Below are positions 55,091 to 62,786 of a stretch of DNA of 64,000 nucleotides, piece by piece. Each line of letters starts with the position of its first letter. The first letter of the stretch is position 1. The stretch is taken from the NCBI GenBank assembly GCA_949299515.1, contig CASGAP010000009.1, positions 1 through 64,000 of the forward strand. The letters run 5' to 3'. The notes under the pieces are model-generated. The model did not search any database and had not been told where the DNA came from. It saw only the letters and a program-made list of their open reading frames with translations. This DNA comes from an uncultured Desulfovibrionaceae bacterium. GTDB lineage: Bacteria; Desulfobacterota; Desulfovibrionia; Desulfovibrionales; Desulfovibrionaceae. The translations under genes were made by a program, and so were the position numbers.

Positions 55091-56836
55091 ATGCGTTCAA
55101 ATTCTGACAATAACATTGTTTTTCTTTTCTTGCTGCAAAGTATTATAGTGGTTGCCGCCATTGCTGTAAGTTTTGCCCTTGCCCATGCTACGCCGTCAGG
55201 GTATGAAGATGCCAAAGTTGAGCTTACCCGTTTGCTTGGAGACCAAAAACGCAGTGAATACCGTCATAACTGGCTGAAGCTGTCCGATGAATTTTATGAT
55301 ATTTACCGCAATAATGCGAAATGGAACAACAGGCCCGCGGCGCTGTTCCGTTCCGCCTATGCTTTGGATCAAATGGCGCAGCGCTCCTTTGTGCGCAAAG
55401 ACGCGCAGAATGCCATAGACCGTTATTTGTTTTTGGTGAAAAAGCATACGCTCAGCCCGCTTGCCGATGATGCGCTGTTTTACGCCGCACAGCTTGCGGA
55501 TACCGTGCTGCGCGATTCCAAAAAAGCAAAATCCTTGCTGAAGCAGTGCATACGGGATTATCCTACCGGTGATTTTTATGTAAAAGCCAAAAAATATTAT
55601 GCGGAAATAGGCGGCGGTGCCCTTGCTTCTCTCGGCAGCGTTGCCGTATCCCGTCCTTCCCGTGCCGACATTACGCTGACAACCATCAGTTCTCAGCTGA
55701 AAGATGATGTGGTGCGCATTGTTCTTTCCATGGAAACCATAGCGTCTTGGCGCGCTAAATATAAAGGGGACGACGACAGGCCGGGCGTTGTGGTGACCCT
55801 GAATAACGTGGCCCCTTCCGATAATTTGGATTTGGAAGACAGTTTTAAGAAAAACGGCATTTTTGTCGGCTATGAAATTGACTATAACGAAGCGCAGGGC
55901 ACCAGCGTCATTACCCTGCAGTTTTCCGATTTGCTGCGCTATGCCGTAAAATCCGAAAAACAGCCTGCGCGTCTTATTATAGAAGCCACGGATTCCCCGA
56001 AGCGTCTTGCTTCCGGCATTACCGTCAAATCCGAAAAAACCGCTAAAAAAGATAAAGTAACCGTAACGCGCACCAAACAGAATACCGTAAAAAAACAGGC
56101 TGTAAAGCTGACGAAAGCCAATGTGCCGAGCATGGCAAAGCAGATAGCGAGCCAGCTTGGACTGAAAGTGGAGACCATTGTTATCGATCCAGGCCATGGC
56201 GGCAAAGATCCGGGTGCTATCAATAACGGCATAAAAGAAAAGAATTTTAATCTTGACGTGGCAAAACGGCTTGCCAATGTGCTGAAAGCCGCAGGCTATA
56301 CCGTACATTTGACCAGGACGACGGATAAATACGTGGGATTGTACGAACGTACCGACATTGCGCGCAGACATAAGGCGGATTTGTTCATTTCCCTGCACGC
56401 CAATTCCAGCGTGAATGCCAATGCCGAAGGATTTGAAACGTATTATCTTGATTTCAGCAATGATGAGAAAGCCATACGGCTGGCAGCCATTGAAAACGCG
56501 GGAGTGGAAAAGCGCGGGCTCGGCGAAATGGAACAGATTTTGGGCGATATGCTTTTGAATGCGCGTATTCAGGAATCAAAGCGCCTTGCGGCCAAAGTGC
56601 AGTCCAATGCGGTACGCAAAATAAAACGTGAAGGCTATTCATTAAAAAGCAACGGAACAAAAGGGGCTCCTTTTCATGTGCTTATCGGTTCTTCCATGCC
56701 CTGCGTGCTGATTGAAATGGGCTATACTTCCAATTCCAAAGAAGCTAAGCGTCTTTCTTCCGAAAAATACAAAAATGCGCTGGCAGAAGGCATAGCAAAC
56801 GGCATACATCAATATGCGTCGGAATTAAATAAATAA
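55091..56836 (+). CDS. N-acetylmuramoyl-L-alanine amidase (AmiC type) with TPR and AMIN-like regions
   Basis: A 581-residue cell-wall hydrolase. An N-terminal signal or anchor (LLQSIIVVAAIAVSFALAHA) is followed by a TPR-like helical region (about 40-170), an AMIN-like beta domain (about 195-310), a Lys-rich linker, and a C-terminal amidase_3 domain (about 365-580) with VIDPGHGGKDPGA, LHANSS and CVLIEMGYTSN, which hold the zinc ligands and catalytic Glu. It cuts septal peptidoglycan in the periplasm for daughter-cell separation. Confidence 0.92.
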   Translation: MRSNSDNNIVFLFLLQSIIVVAAIAVSFALAHATPSGYEDAKVELTRLLGDQKRSEYRHNWLKLSDEFYDIYRNNAKWNNRPAALFRSAYALDQMAQRSFVRKDAQNAIDRYLFLVKKHTLSPLADDALFYAAQLADTVLRDSKKAKSLLKQCIRDYPTGDFYVKAKKYYAEIGGGALASLGSVAVSRPSRADITLTTISSQLKDDVVRIVLSMETIASWRAKYKGDDDRPGVVVTLNNVAPSDNLDLEDSFKKNGIFVGYEIDYNEAQGTSVITLQFSDLLRYAVKSEKQPARLIIEATDSPKRLASGITVKSEKTAKKDKVTVTRTKQNTVKKQAVKLTKANVPSMAKQIASQLGLKVETIVIDPGHGGKDPGAINNGIKEKNFNLDVAKRLANVLKAAGYTVHLTRTTDKYVGLYERTDIARRHKADLFISLHANSSVNANAEGFETYYLDFSNDEKAIRLAAIENAGVEKRGLGEMEQILGDMLLNARIQESKRLAAKVQSNAVRKIKREGYSLKSNGTKGAPFHVLIGSSMPCVLIEMGYTSNSKEAKRLSSEKYKNALAEGIANGIHQYASELNK

Positions 56837-56947
56837 TTTTGTCCGGTAAAGGATTAAAGGGAAGCACCGTGAAAAGGTGCTTTTCTTTTTTGGGGAAAAG
56901 GTGTAGACTCTGTTTATATGTTGACATTATGACAAAAGGAGAATTGT

Positions 56948-57328
56948 ATGAGCATCGAACGCTTCGGAACCCCGAAACAGGGAGCCTTGCCCTTTGCCAA
57001 AGCAGTGCGTGCCGGCGGATTTTTGTTTGTGTCCGGTCAGGTGCCGCGCGATGCAAACGGGGAAATTGTGCACGGCACTATGCTTACTCAGGCCAAAGTT
57101 ACTCTGGACAATTTGAAACGGGCAGTAGAAAATGCGGGCTACAGCATGGACGACGTGGTTAAAGTTGAAGCATGGATTGACGACCCGCGCGATTTCGGGG
57201 ATTTCAACAAGGTGTATGCACAGTATTTCAGTGCGGAGCACGCGCCTGCAAGGGTTACCGTTCAGGCTAAAATGATAAGCGATGTCCGCGTGGAAGTTGC
57301 CTGTACGGCCTATAAGGAAAACAATTAA
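56948..57328 (+). CDS. ridA: RidA-family reactive-intermediate deaminase
   Basis: A 126-residue protein: LPFAKAVRAGGFLFVSGQVPRD, LDNLKRAVENAGYSMDDVVK and APARVTVQAKMISDVRVEVACTA carry the conserved Arg of active RidA. It deaminates 2-aminoacrylate and related imines made by PLP enzymes. RBS AAAAGGAGA. Its own terminator follows. Confidence 0.92.
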   Translation: MSIERFGTPKQGALPFAKAVRAGGFLFVSGQVPRDANGEIVHGTMLTQAKVTLDNLKRAVENAGYSMDDVVKVEAWIDDPRDFGDFNKVYAQYFSAEHAPARVTVQAKMISDVRVEVACTAYKENN

Positions 57329-57357
57329 GAAAAAGCAGCCCGGCTGCTTTTTTTTAT
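57329..57357 (+). terminator. Terminator of ridA
   Basis: AAAGCAGC-CCG-GCTGCTTT stem with a long T-run directly after the stop codon. Confidence 0.88.
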
Positions 57358-57471
57358 TTTATTTCATATCTATATGGTATTGCTGATTTTATTTTTAAAT
57401 GGCCAATTTGAATATTGACTTCTTATATGAATTGGGTAAGAGTTTTTCAAATTCATTATTGAAGGTGCTTG

Positions 57472-57945
57472 ATGAAAAAATTCGTTCTTGCAGCAGTAGG
57501 TATTGTTTGTATGGCAGCGTTAAGTGCTTGTTCTGGGCAAAAAGCTGAAGTGGCAGGGTATATTGAAAATGTAAAAATCAACGGAATTCTTATTCCTGCC
57601 AAGCTTGATACCGGTGCGGATGTTTGCTCTGTGGATGCAGAAGTCATTAAAAGCTATAAAGACGGCAAGAAAACATATGTGGAATTTAATTTAATTACCG
57701 ATAAAGGCGAAAAAATCAACATAACGGCACAAAGAGTGCGCGTGGCGCAGATTAAGCTGCGTACGGGAGGCTACCAGGAACGTCCGGTGGTTAAGCTTAA
57801 TGTGACAATCGGTTCCATCAGCAAGGATGTGGAAGTGAACCTGGCTGACCGCGAAGGTTTTGAATACCGTGTGCTTTTAGGCAGAAATTTCTTGGAACAC
57901 GGCGTGCTTGTGGATTCTTCCCAAAAATATCTTTATACTAAATAG
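57472..57945 (+). CDS. Retropepsin-like (RimB-type) aspartyl protease lipoprotein
   Basis: A 157-residue lipoprotein: MKKFVLAAVGIVCMAALSAC gives a type II signal with lipobox LSAC. The mature part carries the aspartyl-protease triad LDTGADVCSVDA and LGRNFLEHGVLVD, the pattern of the putative ATP-dependent zinc protease family (PF05618-like). A dimer would form the two-Asp active site. It acts outside the cytoplasm, probably at the inner face of the outer membrane. Start at 57472 after AAGGTG. First gene of a four-gene operon. Confidence 0.85.
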   Translation: MKKFVLAAVGIVCMAALSACSGQKAEVAGYIENVKINGILIPAKLDTGADVCSVDAEVIKSYKDGKKTYVEFNLITDKGEKINITAQRVRVAQIKLRTGGYQERPVVKLNVTIGSISKDVEVNLADREGFEYRVLLGRNFLEHGVLVDSSQKYLYTK

Positions 57946-57956
57946 CATTTGTTTTT

Positions 57957-59480
57957 ATGAAAAAATTTTCTTTTTTCCATATTTTGAGCATTCTCCTTAT
58001 TGTGGCTTCCGTTTCCATGATGGCGTACAAAGTGTTTGTGCTCGGCTTTCCGCTGACGCCTGATGCCAATTCTTCCACTTGGAACATTGAGGCCGAAATT
58101 GTTTTTGACGCCAATGACAGTGCAAGCAGCGTAGAACTGCAGATACCGCAGAGCGATTATCTTTTTGATATCAGCAACGAGCATTTTGTCGCCCGCGGTT
58201 ACGGTGCCGTCGTGACCGAACAGGACAGAGGCCGCAGCGTGCGCTTTACCATACGCCGGGCCGACGGCAAGCAGGTAATTTATTATTCTGCCGCGGTCCG
58301 TCAGAAAAACGAACAGTATACCGTGCCCGACAGTCCGCCTCCGCTTTTGACGGAAAACCATTTTACCAATGCGCAGCTTACCGCCGCAGAAAACCTTATC
58401 AGTTACATCGGGCAGAAATCTTTTGATTCCGAAAGTTTTATTTCCCTTTTGGTGGAAGAGATCAAACACCCGCAAAATCCCAATACCCAATATCTGACAG
58501 CCGGGCTGAAAAGCAATTTGTCCAAAGTTAATTTGACCGTGCGGCTTTTGGCTCTTGCCGGCATTGCTTCCGATGCACTGCACGGCGTTCCTTTGTACGA
58601 AGGCAGAAAAGTCAATCTTGTGCACTGGATTGAAGTGTACGTGGACAATAAATGGATAACCTTTGATTTTAATAACGGCGTGTTTTCCGTGCCGGAAAAC
58701 TTCCTGACGCTGTGGCGGGGTTCCGAACCCATGGCAAAGGGCTCCGGAATTGACAATCTGTACGTGAATCTTTCCGTGCAAAAACGCATAGAATCCCAGA
58801 TAGAAAATACGTTTGCCATTGTGGGCAAAACTTCTCCCGCAATAACGGCGTTTTCGCTGTTCAGCCTGCCTGTGGAAACGCAGGAGCTTTTTAAAACCAT
58901 TTTGCTCATACCGCTCGGCGCCCTGCTTTTGGTAATTTTGCGCAACGTAATCGGCGTCAGTACGTTCGGTACGTTCATGCCCATTCTGATAGCCCTGTCC
59001 TTTGTGGAAACCAAGCTTCTGGCAGGTATTATTCTGTTCAGCACCATTGTCGGCATAGGCATGATTTTCCGTCTGCTTTTTGAAAAACTGCATTTGCTTC
59101 TGGTGCCGCGTCTTGCCGCCATATTGATTATTGTTGTGCTTATTATGGCTATTTTAAGTGTGGTCAGCTACAGACTCGGCTTTAATTACGGATTGTCCGT
59201 AGCGATGTTCCCCATGATTATTCTGACCATGACCATAGAACGCATGGCCATTGTTTGGGACGAAAACGGTGCCTCGGCGGCTATTAAGCAAGGCGTGGGC
59301 AGCTTGTCCATTGCTGTTTTGGCGTATTTGATTTTTGTTTCCCAATATATTGAATTTATACTTTTTGTTTATCCTGAAGTGCAGCTTGTTTTCCTTGCGT
59401 TTACCTTGCTGGTGGGACGCTATACCGGATACCGTCTGATGGATTTGTTCCGTTTCAGGGCTTTTGCGGAAGGTAAATAA
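57957..59480 (+). CDS. Inactive-transglutaminase / 7-transmembrane protein (UUP1-like)
   Basis: A 507-residue protein. An N-terminal anchor (about 6-27) leads into a ~240-residue periplasmic region with a transglutaminase-like fold (ALHGVPLYEGRKVNLVHWIEVYVDNKW; the usual Cys is absent, His remains) and then seven membrane helices (about 310-500, from LFKTILLIPLGALLLVIL). The family is annotated as an inactive transglutaminase fused to seven helices. It sits 11 bp behind the retropepsin gene; its stop overlaps the ATP-grasp start (TAATG). Confidence 0.85.
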   Translation: MKKFSFFHILSILLIVASVSMMAYKVFVLGFPLTPDANSSTWNIEAEIVFDANDSASSVELQIPQSDYLFDISNEHFVARGYGAVVTEQDRGRSVRFTIRRADGKQVIYYSAAVRQKNEQYTVPDSPPPLLTENHFTNAQLTAAENLISYIGQKSFDSESFISLLVEEIKHPQNPNTQYLTAGLKSNLSKVNLTVRLLALAGIASDALHGVPLYEGRKVNLVHWIEVYVDNKWITFDFNNGVFSVPENFLTLWRGSEPMAKGSGIDNLYVNLSVQKRIESQIENTFAIVGKTSPAITAFSLFSLPVETQELFKTILLIPLGALLLVILRNVIGVSTFGTFMPILIALSFVETKLLAGIILFSTIVGIGMIFRLLFEKLHLLLVPRLAAILIIVVLIMAILSVVSYRLGFNYGLSVAMFPMIILTMTIERMAIVWDENGASAAIKQGVGSLSIAVLAYLIFVSQYIEFILFVYPEVQLVFLAFTLLVGRYTGYRLMDLFRFRAFAEGK

Positions 59481-60457
59481 TGAATTTGTTCCAATGCTAT
59501 AAAAAGTTGAAAGAGTGCGGCGTTATTGCGCTGAACAAGCGCAACGGCGATTATATTCTGCCGCTGAACAGGCGCTCGCTGTTTCCTTTGGTGGATGATA
59601 AAACGCTGACCAAAAAGCTTGCGCTCGGAGCCGGGCTGAATGTTCCCAAACTGTACGGTATTTTGAATACACAGTATGAACTGCGGCATTTGGACTCCAT
59701 ACTGGAAGGGCATGAATCTTTCGCCATAAAGCCTTCCCGCGGTTCCGGCGGAAACGGTATTTTGGTTATTAAACGCAAATACAGCGGCCGGTATTATAAA
59801 GTGGACGGCAGTGTCTATTCGCTGGCCGACATTAAATACCACTGCTCTAAAATTATCAGCGGAATGTACAGCTTAGGCGGCCTGCCGGATAAGGCGATAA
59901 TCGAAGCCTGCGTTGAATTTGATCCCGTGTTTTCGCCTATCAGCTATCAGGGTGTGCCGGATATCCGCATAATTGTTTTTCACGGGGTTCCCGTAATGTC
60001 CATGGTGCGTCTGCCTACCAAAGAATCTGACGGCAAGGCTAACCTGCATCAGGGAGCTTTGGGCGTCGGTGTGGATATCGCCACCGGCAAAACCGTGCAC
60101 GCCGTGTGGAAAAACGAACCTATAACCGAACACCCCGACACCCTGCACAGCTTAATTGATTTTCAGGTGCCGCACTGGGATATTCTGCTGTATCAGGCAG
60201 CCCAGTGTACGGAACTGACGGGTCTTGGTTATGTGGGCGTGGATATGGTATTGGATAAAAATTTGGGGCCGCTGATTTTGGAATTGAACGCCCGGCCCGG
60301 ACTTGCCATTCAGATAGCAAATTTCAGAGGTTTGGAGCCTAGATTGCAATATGTTGAACAAAATTACAAAAATCTTAAAACAATTGATGACAGAATTGCC
60401 TTTGCAAAGCGGTCTTTTGCTTATGCTTTTGGCAATAAGTACGGCCTGCAGTCCTAA
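59480..60457 (+). CDS. ATP-grasp protein, alpha-L-glutamate-ligase-like
   Basis: A 325-residue ATP-grasp enzyme: FAIKPSRGSGGNGILVIKRK (nucleotide loop), a middle region MVRLPTKESDGKANLHQGALGVGVD, and the metal-binding LGPLILELNARPGLAIQ. This type is related to RimK ligases and to sugar-transfer-associated ATP-grasps. It should join a carboxylate to an amine in the cytoplasm using ATP. The pairing with a membrane transglutaminase-like protein and a retropepsin is a conserved cluster whose substrate is unsettled. Confidence 0.85.
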   Translation: MNLFQCYKKLKECGVIALNKRNGDYILPLNRRSLFPLVDDKTLTKKLALGAGLNVPKLYGILNTQYELRHLDSILEGHESFAIKPSRGSGGNGILVIKRKYSGRYYKVDGSVYSLADIKYHCSKIISGMYSLGGLPDKAIIEACVEFDPVFSPISYQGVPDIRIIVFHGVPVMSMVRLPTKESDGKANLHQGALGVGVDIATGKTVHAVWKNEPITEHPDTLHSLIDFQVPHWDILLYQAAQCTELTGLGYVGVDMVLDKNLGPLILELNARPGLAIQIANFRGLEPRLQYVEQNYKNLKTIDDRIAFAKRSFAYAFGNKYGLQS

Positions 60458-61286
60458 GCAGGCAGACACAATAAGCTATTCGCTGGAGCTGGATAAAAAA
60501 TATCCGCACAGTGCTTTTTTGATAGCTTCCGCGGTACAGAACAAACTGCATGAGCCCCTTGTTCAGGCTTCTAAAAATTATACGGTGGGCAAGGAAAAAA
60601 CCGTATATGTCAATAATGCCCTGCTTACCGTATCAAACGAAAAAGAGCAGAAAATTTCTTTGCCGTATGTGCGGGCCAATAAAAATGTCAAGCTGGGATA
60701 TGAAGAGCCGAAAAGTTTTAAGGTGCTGACAAAAGGCAATACCACCAATAAGGTCAAATTTGTTGAAATTGACAAAAACCTTGTATATCCGCTGCAGTAT
60801 CTGAAACAGCTGCCCAATGCATATTATTTGCCGCAGGAAGAGCTGATTACGGACAGGGAAGTTGTGGCAAGCGAGACCAAAAGCGAACCTGTGATTCCGC
60901 TGAATGCCGAGCTTTCTCCCGCGTACTATGTGCTGGTTGGCGATGTGTATATAGGGCTGAAAGCGGATTTGACGCTGGCGCATATATATTATCTGCGCCA
61001 TGATTTGGAATATATCCGTATTGATATGAACGACACCGATTTGCCCCTTACGTTTACCCAATTGGAAAAGATTAAAAAAACGGCTCTTTCCGAAAACAAT
61101 TATTCCATTATTTTTGTCGGAAAAAACGGCAATACCCTGCAGTTCAGAAAAGTTTACAACAATTCAGACAAGGCTTCGGAATACAGGGAAGTGAAAATGA
61201 CTTCCCCGCAGATTGAGGTGTTCGGCCATAAATTGCTGGTGCAGACGGCAACGAGGGAGGCCCTGCACTGCATTATTCAAAAATAA
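60351..61286 (+). CDS. Lipoprotein of unknown function, last gene of the retropepsin operon
   Basis: A 311-residue lipoprotein with signal MLNKITKILKQLMTELPLQS and lipobox LAISTAC. I do not recognise the mature domain; it has mixed alpha/beta composition, LPYVRANKNVKLGYEEPKSFK and an acidic middle. Start at 60351 gives a positively charged n-region; ATG at 60387 is an alternative. Its start lies 107 bases inside the ATP-grasp gene, in another frame. It is probably periplasm-facing and works with the upstream proteins. Confidence 0.72.
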   Translation: MLNKITKILKQLMTELPLQSGLLLMLLAISTACSPKQADTISYSLELDKKYPHSAFLIASAVQNKLHEPLVQASKNYTVGKEKTVYVNNALLTVSNEKEQKISLPYVRANKNVKLGYEEPKSFKVLTKGNTTNKVKFVEIDKNLVYPLQYLKQLPNAYYLPQEELITDREVVASETKSEPVIPLNAELSPAYYVLVGDVYIGLKADLTLAHIYYLRHDLEYIRIDMNDTDLPLTFTQLEKIKKTALSENNYSIIFVGKNGNTLQFRKVYNNSDKASEYREVKMTSPQIEVFGHKLLVQTATREALHCIIQK

Positions 61287-61312
61287 AAAAACTCTCGCAA
61301 GAGAGTTTTTTT
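61285..61312 (+). terminator. Terminator of the retropepsin operon
   Basis: AAACTCTC-GCAA-GAGAGTTT stem with long T-run right after the stop codon. Confidence 0.9.
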
Positions 61313-61328
61313 CTGTTCGGAGCAAAAA

Positions 61329-62216
61329 ATGTCTAAAAATATCGGTATCGTTCAAGCGCTGCTGTCAGCCGTTTTTTTCGGGTTTATACCGTTTTTTACG
61401 CTGCCTTTGTATGAAAGGGGCTATACCAGCGATTTAACGCTGTTTTACCGTTTTTCCGTAGCGGCTGTGCTTATGGGCGTATTTTTGCTGTTTAAGCGCA
61501 AAAGCATTGCCGTATCGTTTAAATCTCTGTGCGCCGTCATGCTGCACGGGGCCAATTACTTTTTTATTGCGCTTTTTTTGTTTTTGGCGCTGCGCTATGC
61601 GGACAGCGGCATGGTAACCACGATTTTTTATACCAATCCTGTTTTTGTGCTTCTCTTGTCGGTGTTTTTTTTCAAAGAAAAACTCGAAGTTTATAAAATT
61701 GTGCTTATTTTGGCGGCTACGTTCGGCGTGGGACTTTTGTCGGGATTTTTTTCCGGAACGGCATCAATAAGTTTTACCGGGCTTTTTTTCAGTTTTTTGG
61801 CAGGATTCGGTTATGCCGTGTATATTGTTCTGCTCATGAAACTTCCTGCGCCCGATGTGCCCCGTGAGGTTTTTTCTTTTTATTTATTTCTGTTCGGTGC
61901 GGCTACCAGCCTTGTCTATCTGCTTTTTTCCGGAAATTTTTTTGCGGCGTCTTCGTTTTCCGAGTGGGGATACATTATCGGGTCTGCGCTTGTTACCGGC
62001 GTAATTTCCAATATGCTTCTGGTTTATGCCCTGCCTAAAGTCGGGACGGTGTATGTTGCCATTTTGGGCGTTATGGAACCGCTGACGGCGGTTTTTATCG
62101 GTGTTGCGTATTTTAAAGAAGTGATGACGCCGGTAAAAGCGCTCGGTATCTGTATTGTTGTGTGTGCCATTATTTTGCTGACCGTTATTCCGAAACTGCG
62201 GGGCAGCAGTATTTAA
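61329..62216 (+). CDS. EamA-family (DMT) transporter
   Basis: A 295-residue protein of ten helices in two EamA halves: the first AVFFGFIPFFTLPLYERGYTSDLTLFYRFSVAAVL, the second VISNMLLVYALPKVGTVYVAILGVMEPLTAVFIG. Such proteins export or exchange metabolites such as amino acids. RBS CGGAGC. No close partner. Confidence 0.85.
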   Translation: MSKNIGIVQALLSAVFFGFIPFFTLPLYERGYTSDLTLFYRFSVAAVLMGVFLLFKRKSIAVSFKSLCAVMLHGANYFFIALFLFLALRYADSGMVTTIFYTNPVFVLLLSVFFFKEKLEVYKIVLILAATFGVGLLSGFFSGTASISFTGLFFSFLAGFGYAVYIVLLMKLPAPDVPREVFSFYLFLFGAATSLVYLLFSGNFFAASSFSEWGYIIGSALVTGVISNMLLVYALPKVGTVYVAILGVMEPLTAVFIGVAYFKEVMTPVKALGICIVVCAIILLTVIPKLRGSSI

Positions 62217-62273
62217 AAAAAAAATTTAAAATATTTAATCCTTGACAAAATCTGTTTTTTTTTATTGAATGAA

Positions 62274-62292
62274 TTTGAAATTGCTATTCAAA
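62274..62292 (+). promoter_or_regulatory. Candidate Fur-type operator before feoA
   Basis: A 19-bp dyad, TTTGAA-N7-TTCAAA, sits just downstream of a TTGACA (62242-62247) and overlaps the promoter of the iron-uptake genes. The size fits a Fur site, but the E. coli consensus is not matched. Confidence 0.4.
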
Positions 62293-62330
62293 ATTAGAAT
62301 ACGGAAAAAATTTTTCAAGAGGTGCTCAGT

Positions 62331-62546
62331 ATGTTTCCTTTGACATTGGCGCGTACCGGCGAAAAATGGATTATTCGGAAAATTAAAATCGAACATGAAA
62401 TAAAAAAACGGTTTAAAGAGCTGGGTTTTTGTGAGGGAACACAGATAACCGTAACTCAGGCCGAACACGGAAATTTAATTATAAAAAACAAAGATAGCTC
62501 CTATGCTATCGATAAAGATTTTGCACAACATATTTTTGTTGGATAG
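62331..62546 (+). CDS. feoA: FeoA-family protein, first copy
   Basis: A 71-residue SH3-like protein: KRFKELGFCEGTQITVTQ and a C-terminal AIDKDFAQHIFV. FeoA proteins assist FeoB in ferrous iron uptake. ATG at 62331 is chosen over an upstream GTG; AGAGGTG precedes. Followed 7 bp later by a second, different feoA. Confidence 0.8.
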   Translation: MFPLTLARTGEKWIIRKIKIEHEIKKRFKELGFCEGTQITVTQAEHGNLIIKNKDSSYAIDKDFAQHIFVG

Positions 62547-62553
62547 GAGAGGT

Positions 62554-62784
62554 ATGTATACGCTTAAAGACGCTCCCATGGGCAGTACGGTTAGAGTAGT
62601 CAAGATTCACGGCGAAGGGCCGGTACGCAGACGGATTATGGATATGGGCATTACAAAAGACTGCAGGATACAGCTTATCCGCATGGCTCCGCTGGGCGAT
62701 CCCATAGAAGTAACCCTGCGCGGTTATATGCTGTCGCTTCGCAAAGAAGATTCTGCAATGATTGAAGTTGAGCTTGAGGGATAA
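62554..62784 (+). CDS. feoA: FeoA-family protein, second copy
   Basis: A 76-residue protein with the clear FeoA pattern: LKDAPMGSTVRVVKIHGEGPVRRRIMDMGITKDCRIQLIRMAPLGDPIEVTLRGYMLSLRKEDSAMIEVE. It is the canonical one of the pair. The start at 62554 follows GGAGAGG and the stop comes two bases before feoB. Confidence 0.92.
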   Translation: MYTLKDAPMGSTVRVVKIHGEGPVRRRIMDMGITKDCRIQLIRMAPLGDPIEVTLRGYMLSLRKEDSAMIEVELEG

Positions 62785-62786
62785 TT

